Shown here: positions 59,561 to 64,000 of the stretch, piece by piece
How the letters are laid out: each line of letters begins with the position of its first letter
How positions within the stretch are numbered: position 1 is the first letter of the stretch
Source of the DNA: 20CM-2-55-15 sp963738025
GTDB lineage: Bacteria > Acidobacteriota > Terriglobia > 20CM-2-55-15
Direction: 5' to 3'
Assembly (NCBI GenBank): GCA_963738025.1
Contig: CAVTWA010000031.1
Location: forward strand, 248,001 to 312,000
Length of the DNA: 64,000 nt
Translations under genes and position numbers: made by a program
Notes under the pieces: model-generated
What the model was told of the DNA's origin: nothing
Database searches by the model: none
What the model saw: only the letters and a program-made list of their open reading frames with translations

Positions 59561-62500
59561 TTAGAACTCGTACCGCAATGCGAACTGCATTTCGCGCGGC
59601 GGCGTGGTTTGCTGAAATTCACCGAAGGTGAGCGGCGCCGTGAGGGCGAGACTCGGATTCGTGAAATTCACCGTGTTAAACGCGTTGAACGCTTCTGCAC
59701 GGAAACGGATGGTCTGACCCTCTTTGGGCAGTTTAAAGGTCTTTTGAAGAGTCAGATCGGTGTTAAAGAACGGAGCTAACCGGACGGGCGCCCTGCTGCC
59801 ACTGTGACCGGGTAGCTCATCGTCGAACGCACCAGTTGCGCTGGTGTTTCCGAAGATACTTGGATTCCCGTTTTGATCGAAGGTCACTCCGCTTTTCACG
59901 GGACTCTTCAGAATCGCAAGAGAACTCAGCCAGTAATTGGCGTTGTATGCGAGATTGCCGGCAACGGTCGTTGGCAATCCCGTTCGATACCTCATCACGC
60001 TCGAGAGTTGCCATCCTCCGATGATGTGATCCAGTACCCCACTCGCATTACCGAATAAGGCTTTGTTCTTGCCGATCGGAAGCTCGAAAAGATAGTTGGC
60101 GCTGATGTTATGCCGGATGTCGAAGTCCGAGGATCCACGAAACTCTTTCGGGTTAAAGATGTTTTGTATCGCGGCCCCTTGTTTGCCCGCCCCGGATTCT
60201 GCAGATGAGCCATTGTCGATGGAATGGGACAATGTGTAATTGAAATCGAAACTGACTCCATTATGGAAGGCACGACGCAGCGACATGGTCATACCGTGGA
60301 ACGCCGCCTCACCGGCATTCATCCAGGTCGGCATCGAACTGCCCTGAATCGGGAAGAAGGTGTAGCAACCGGTGACGCTGATACACTGACCGGGAATGTA
60401 GGAGTCGGTGACGTTACGGTCCAGAGCGTGGAGACAATCCAGATAACTGCCGTTGTAGTCACCATAAACGCACTGAAAATAGTTTGCCGAAGCACTTCCG
60501 GCAAAACTGATGTTCTTCAGAGCAGGAAACATGTTTTCCACAAACGGTAAAGTAGGAACGCGGCCGGGATTCTTCTGCACATCGGCTGGTGTAAGCCCAC
60601 CATCATGAAGAGCGCGAAGCTGAGCATTGTTTTGCTCCCACGTGATCCCCGACTTTGGATCTTTGAAGTACTCGAGAGGGGTATACACATCCCCTTCAAG
60701 CAACAACCGGTGGGACAGTCGACCGGTATAGCCAACCTCCAACGTCAGGTTGCCGGGCAGTTGCCTTTCAAAGCTGGCATTGAGAACGTACGAATATGGC
60801 GGCTTCAAGTTGTCTGAAATACCCAGGAAATCGCCGACGATCGCCGCGATTTGTGGCGGGGTGTAGGGGAACGGCTGAACGGCGTTTGCCGGCAATTGGG
60901 GCGCAAACCCATTGAACCGAGGACTTGTACTGAAGCTGTAGGAGTCCGAAAAATTCGTCGCAGTGGCAAGGCCAATCGAGCCGTACTGGTCGTATTGGGC
61001 AACGAGATCGCTGCCAAAACGGTCATATACCATTCCGGCGCCTGCACGAAACGCACCGGTTTTTCCGAATATTTTCTGCACCAGACCGCTACGCCCCTGG
61101 GGGCTGTAGGCAAAACCGATGCGTGGTGCGAAATTGAGATTGCTGGGCTTCCACCAGGTTGCCTTGCCGTTTCCAGGACCGTTCAGATCCCAATTTAAGA
61201 TCGCGTTAGGCATCATGTTTTGAGGCACGCCCTGCGTTTGAAGATAGTTGCGAGTCGAGAAATACTGGTTCAACGGAACGGTAGAGGCCACTTGCGTCCC
61301 GCTCGCTTCATACAACGGACGAAAATTCTCGTAGCGGAGACCGAGGTTCACTGTGAGTTCGCGCGTCGCACGATAGGTATCGCCGACGTAGGCGCCATAG
61401 TCGCGCTCGATGAATGAGCGTGCCTGGGGGGTTCCCTGCGGTAAGGGGTTTCCTTTCTTGTCGAATTGATCGGTGTGAAAGTCGTCGTTCACCAGGCCAA
61501 GCAAAACGGCCATGCCGTATGCAGCAGATGTAGGATCGGCCAACTGCGCATTGGGATCCCCTGTTCGATTCTGAATGTAATCGGTCAGTGCGTTCTGAAT
61601 GTCCGCACCGAGTCCGATCAACTCCGTAGCACCGAACCCATAGTGGGCGAACGAAGACGTAAGCAGAGACGTGTTGTTGTGAATCAACCGCAGATTGAGT
61701 CCTGTCGTGATCGTATGCTTGCCTCTGGTCCATGTCAGATCGTCCGCTGGATTGAAGGTAGGCAGGCGCTGATTCGTTGCCCGTGCATTGAAGTTTTGAA
61801 GAGAATCCAGCGGATTCATGAACAGGACCGGCCCACCGACACCGGACGTGCCCTGCAAAAACCGCGTAAAGCCCAGATTGAAAACGTTGACGATGCTTGC
61901 GCTCGGCGTAACGGTGTATTGCGCCGCGAATCCCCAGCTATGATCACTCAGCGTTGAAGACGGCCCCTGCCCTGGAAATTGTGCCAGAACTTGATCGTCG
62001 GTACTGTGCGCAACGGTTCCACGAAGGGCGACGATGTGTTTGCCGGCGCTATCGAGATGGAAGTCAAGCTTTCCAACAATCGCGCGGTCGTTTCGGTGAC
62101 TCGGAGCATTAAATCGGAACCCGCTGAAATTCAAACCGCCGTCCTGCCCGAAAGCTGGATCGTTTCCTACGGGATACTGATTCAACACGGACTGCATGCT
62201 GCTGTTGACTCCGACATTCAGCGGATCCACAGCTTTTACCTCTGCAGGGTTGAGTGTCTGGATCGAGCCGTCCGCCAGCTGGAACTTGAGTAACCCCTGC
62301 CGGAGTGAGTCAGAGGGAATCACGCGAGCTTGCGAGACACCGCTCGAGTCGATACGCTGTTCATAATTCAAGAAAAAGAAGGCGCGATCACGCACCATCC
62401 TGCCTCCCGCGGAACCGCCAAATTGGTTTCGGATGAGAGGCTGTACGGGGACGCCTGACTTGTTGTTGAACCATGTGTTCGCTGCCGTTGCTGTGTTGCG

Positions 62501-63319
62501 GTTGTATTCATATGCCGAGCCATGGAACTGATTCGTTCCACTCTTTGTGACCAGCGCAACCTGCCCGCCGGAAGATCGACCCTCGTTGGCTCCGGCTCCG
62601 CCGACGGTTACGCGAAACTCCTGAACGGAATCGAGAGGAATGGGAAGAACGGCATTGAATCCTGCGTTAATCTGCGCGCCGTTCGCATTGGATCCTTGAT
62701 AGCCGCCCGTGCCTGTTGCCGTCGCCTGGGCCATCAATCCGGAATTCTGATTGTTGTTCACGTCGGCGCCGTCTAGCGTGATGTTGTTCTGATCGCGCCT
62801 CGCGCCGAGCACTTCGCCAGTTGGTGTCACACCGACCTGGAGGCTCAACAACTCGACGACATTCCGGGTTTCCAACGGCAACTGCCTTACCTGCTGTTCT
62901 GAAAACGGATTACCGATCGACGCATCCACGGTATTGATCGCTGTTGCGTCCGCCTCGACGTTCACGATGTCAGAAGTGGCTCCAACGTCCATTCGAAGGT
63001 CAAGCGTCCCGGGAGTGTTGACCTGAAGTTGAACGTTGTCGCGCGTGGTGGTTGCGAATCCTGCTTTCTCCACTGCCACTTGATAGGTGCCTGGAGGAGC
63101 CTGCAGGAATTGATAGACGCCGTCCTCCCCAGTCAGCGCCTGACGCTTGAAACCTGTCCCGCTGTTCGTCAGCGAGACGACGGAACCGGGAATCACGGCG
63201 CCGGTTGCGTCGGTAACTACCCCTCGTAGTGACGTAGTGGATTGTGCATAAGTCCGGAAGGAGGTCGTCAGCAGAAAAAGTACAACAAGACAGAAACGCA
63301 AAACGCGGCAGTCTCTCAT
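59561..63319 (-). CDS. TonB-dependent receptor with carboxypeptidase-regulatory-like N-terminal domain
   Basis: An intact 1252-residue outer-membrane receptor. Signal peptide, then a carboxypeptidase-regulatory-like (CarbopepD_reg) domain (TTSLRGVVTDATGAVIPGSV, YQFLQAPPGTYQV). The plug follows (QVRQLPLETRNVVELLSLQVG, LDGADVNN, SGGQVALVTKSGTNQFHGSA), then a large beta barrel ending EMQFALRYEF with the terminal aromatic. The architecture is typical of the Oar-like receptors multiplied in Acidobacteria. The decayed relative at 39224-42930 shares the layout. Substrate unknown; oligosaccharide, peptide or chelated metal are all possible. It is followed by a palindrome, then a terminator. Confidence 0.92.
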   Translation of the reverse strand: MRDCRVLRFCLVVLFLLTTSFRTYAQSTTSLRGVVTDATGAVIPGSVVSLTNSGTGFKRQALTGEDGVYQFLQAPPGTYQVAVEKAGFATTTRDNVQLQVNTPGTLDLRMDVGATSDIVNVEADATAINTVDASIGNPFSEQQVRQLPLETRNVVELLSLQVGVTPTGEVLGARRDQNNITLDGADVNNNQNSGLMAQATATGTGGYQGSNANGAQINAGFNAVLPIPLDSVQEFRVTVGGAGANEGRSSGGQVALVTKSGTNQFHGSAYEYNRNTATAANTWFNNKSGVPVQPLIRNQFGGSAGGRMVRDRAFFFLNYEQRIDSSGVSQARVIPSDSLRQGLLKFQLADGSIQTLNPAEVKAVDPLNVGVNSSMQSVLNQYPVGNDPAFGQDGGLNFSGFRFNAPSHRNDRAIVGKLDFHLDSAGKHIVALRGTVAHSTDDQVLAQFPGQGPSSTLSDHSWGFAAQYTVTPSASIVNVFNLGFTRFLQGTSGVGGPVLFMNPLDSLQNFNARATNQRLPTFNPADDLTWTRGKHTITTGLNLRLIHNNTSLLTSSFAHYGFGATELIGLGADIQNALTDYIQNRTGDPNAQLADPTSAAYGMAVLLGLVNDDFHTDQFDKKGNPLPQGTPQARSFIERDYGAYVGDTYRATRELTVNLGLRYENFRPLYEASGTQVASTVPLNQYFSTRNYLQTQGVPQNMMPNAILNWDLNGPGNGKATWWKPSNLNFAPRIGFAYSPQGRSGLVQKIFGKTGAFRAGAGMVYDRFGSDLVAQYDQYGSIGLATATNFSDSYSFSTSPRFNGFAPQLPANAVQPFPYTPPQIAAIVGDFLGISDNLKPPYSYVLNASFERQLPGNLTLEVGYTGRLSHRLLLEGDVYTPLEYFKDPKSGITWEQNNAQLRALHDGGLTPADVQKNPGRVPTLPFVENMFPALKNISFAGSASANYFQCVYGDYNGSYLDCLHALDRNVTDSYIPGQCISVTGCYTFFPIQGSSMPTWMNAGEAAFHGMTMSLRRAFHNGVSFDFNYTLSHSIDNGSSAESGAGKQGAAIQNIFNPKEFRGSSDFDIRHNISANYLFELPIGKNKALFGNASGVLDHIIGGWQLSSVMRYRTGLPTTVAGNLAYNANYWLSSLAILKSPVKSGVTFDQNGNPSIFGNTSATGAFDDELPGHSGSRAPVRLAPFFNTDLTLQKTFKLPKEGQTIRFRAEAFNAFNTVNFTNPSLALTAPLTFGEFQQTTPPREMQFALRYEF

Positions 63320-63627
63320 AATCGCGCACTCCTAGTTGGTATTAATGAATTAACGAGAGACAGGCTCGTTTGAACGGACAGGGTTGACGCCGCGGCTTTG
63401 CGGAAGAGAGCACTCTGGTTGACGGTGCTCGGGCAATTATCGTGTGCGGGAGCTGAACAGTCAAGACCGGGAAAAATTCGGGAGGGTTGCGTGAATTGCC
63501 TGCATTCGATTTACAGATTCAGGCGATTCAGGCAACCAGCCCGAATTAGCCGCCCAGCAGGATATGCATTTACATCGTTTTACAGGCGCCGGTTAGACCA
63601 TTTAGCGGACGACGGGTCCAAAAGAGT
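63320..63627. other. Intergenic region without a recognised gene
   Basis: About 300 bases upstream of the TonB receptor and between divergent units. I see no convincing reading frame, no RNA gene and no copy of the repeat families. It should contain the receptor promoter, but I could not pick out consensus boxes with confidence. Confidence 0.5.
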
Positions 63628-63813
63628 ATGAAAGCGGTTTGGACGCGATTAGTACCCTACATCGATGCGGGTTCGGGAGTCCTCCTCTGGCAAATTCTGC
63701 TTTCCGTCTCGGCTGGAATTCTGTTTCGACTATTAGGCTGCTTTCCTCGCAAGGCCTCGATGTGTCCAGTTGAGCCACAGGATCCGCAAAGCCGCCACCG
63801 ACGGGATCGATAA
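63628..63813 (+). CDS. Possible small membrane protein (YLDPGSG-like)
   Basis: A 61-residue frame with YIDAGSGVLLWQILLSVSAGILFRL near residues 11-35. It resembles the Y-[LI]-D-x-G-[ST]-G start and single helix of small membrane proteins frequent in Acidobacteria. The usual Pro is Ala here, and the last third overlaps the convergent AI-2E gene, so the natural C-terminus may be lost. It could be a decayed or fortuitous frame. Confidence 0.4.
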   Translation: MKAVWTRLVPYIDAGSGVLLWQILLSVSAGILFRLLGCFPRKASMCPVEPQDPQSRHRRDR

Positions 63814-64000
63814 GAAAATTCCCAGCACACCGCCGACTTCCCCGCCGACGAGAATGGCGAATATTGCCAACAGCGGGTGCAGGTCGAGATCTCGCCCCAT
63901 GACCCGCGGGGTATTGACGTAATCCTGAATGCCGCGCCAGACCAGCCAGAAGGCGACCAGCATGAGCCAATGGGGATAGCCGGTGAGGAACGCGATGCCA
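63733..64000 (-). CDS. AI-2E family (PerM-like) transporter, C-terminal part
   Basis: The C-terminal 88 residues of a multi-pass membrane protein whose start lies beyond the right edge. The sequence from LTGYPHWLMLVAFWLVWRGI through YVNTPRVMGRDLDLHPLLAI and LVGGEVGGVLGIFLSIPSVA is the characteristic end of AI-2E/PerM permeases, with the conserved TPRVMG and the Gly-rich final helix. Family members include TqsA, proposed to export the quorum signal AI-2, and Na+/H+ antiporters, so the name does not fix the substrate. Confidence 0.88.
   Translation of the reverse strand, partial: GIAFLTGYPHWLMLVAFWLVWRGIQDYVNTPRVMGRDLDLHPLLAIFAILVGGEVGGVLGIFLSIPSVAALRILWLNWTHRGLARKAA

Overview
The window looks like a chromosomal contig of an Acidobacteriota-type Gram-negative bacterium. 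The inference rests on gene families: two very large TonB-dependent receptors with an N-terminal carboxypeptidase-regulatory-like domain, a DUF1501/DUF1549-DUF1553 (planctomycete-type cytochrome) pair, a Uma2 protein, and an alpha-E/permuted ATP-grasp/Anbu cluster. No rRNA or tRNA is visible; one tmRNA gene is present. I see no phage, insertion sequence, transposase or CRISPR array.

Layout. 1-5.1 kb (minus strand): start of hrcA, a lipoate ligase, an HtrA protease, an aminotransferase and a coiled-coil protein. 5.2-5.7 kb: ssrA (tmRNA) with a strong promoter and a terminator. 5.8-11.4 kb (minus): GGDEF protein, an exported unknown, a PepSY membrane protein, Uma2 and an NHL-repeat lyase-like protein. 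11.4-12.7 kb: a graveyard with a MazF-like remnant, a sigma-factor fragment and non-coding sequence. 12.7-15.8 kb: an OLD-like ATPase divergent from a membrane-anchored coiled-coil protein. 15.9-24.7 kb: S1-domain RNA-binding protein, MFS carrier, a MacAB/Lol-like ABC export operon, DinB and a small exported protein. 24.9-36.1 kb (plus): ABC importer, GAF-GAF-ANTAR regulator, two DUF1989 proteins, a biotin-dependent urea/guanidine carboxylase and allophanate hydrolase. In my reading this is a guanidine or urea assimilation operon with a protein antiterminator. 36.1-38.9 kb: an HExxH protein, a decayed VapC toxin and a beta-barrel protein. 39.2-51.2 kb (minus): a decayed TonB receptor, a beta-propeller/metallo-beta-lactamase fusion, DUF1501, a cytochrome/DUF1553 protein and a second propeller. 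52.2-56.7 kb: a glucan phosphorylase fused to a GAF domain, and a histidine kinase. 56.7-63.3 kb (minus): truncated Anbu protease, alpha-E protein, permuted ATP-grasp protein and an intact TonB receptor. The right edge cuts an AI-2E family permease.

The most unusual aspect is the intergenic DNA. At least three families of imperfect palindromes sit within a few bases of stop codons. One is AT-rich with six copies; its arms change together between copies, and it supplies the stop codon and the same C-terminal residues (DKPRIERI) to two unrelated proteins. A GC-rich family is nested inside longer inverted-repeat elements that occupy gene junctions of the nitrogen operon.

Five otherwise conserved genes carry one apparent +1 base each. 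This could be an assembly or sequencing signature, so the broken genes should be read with caution.
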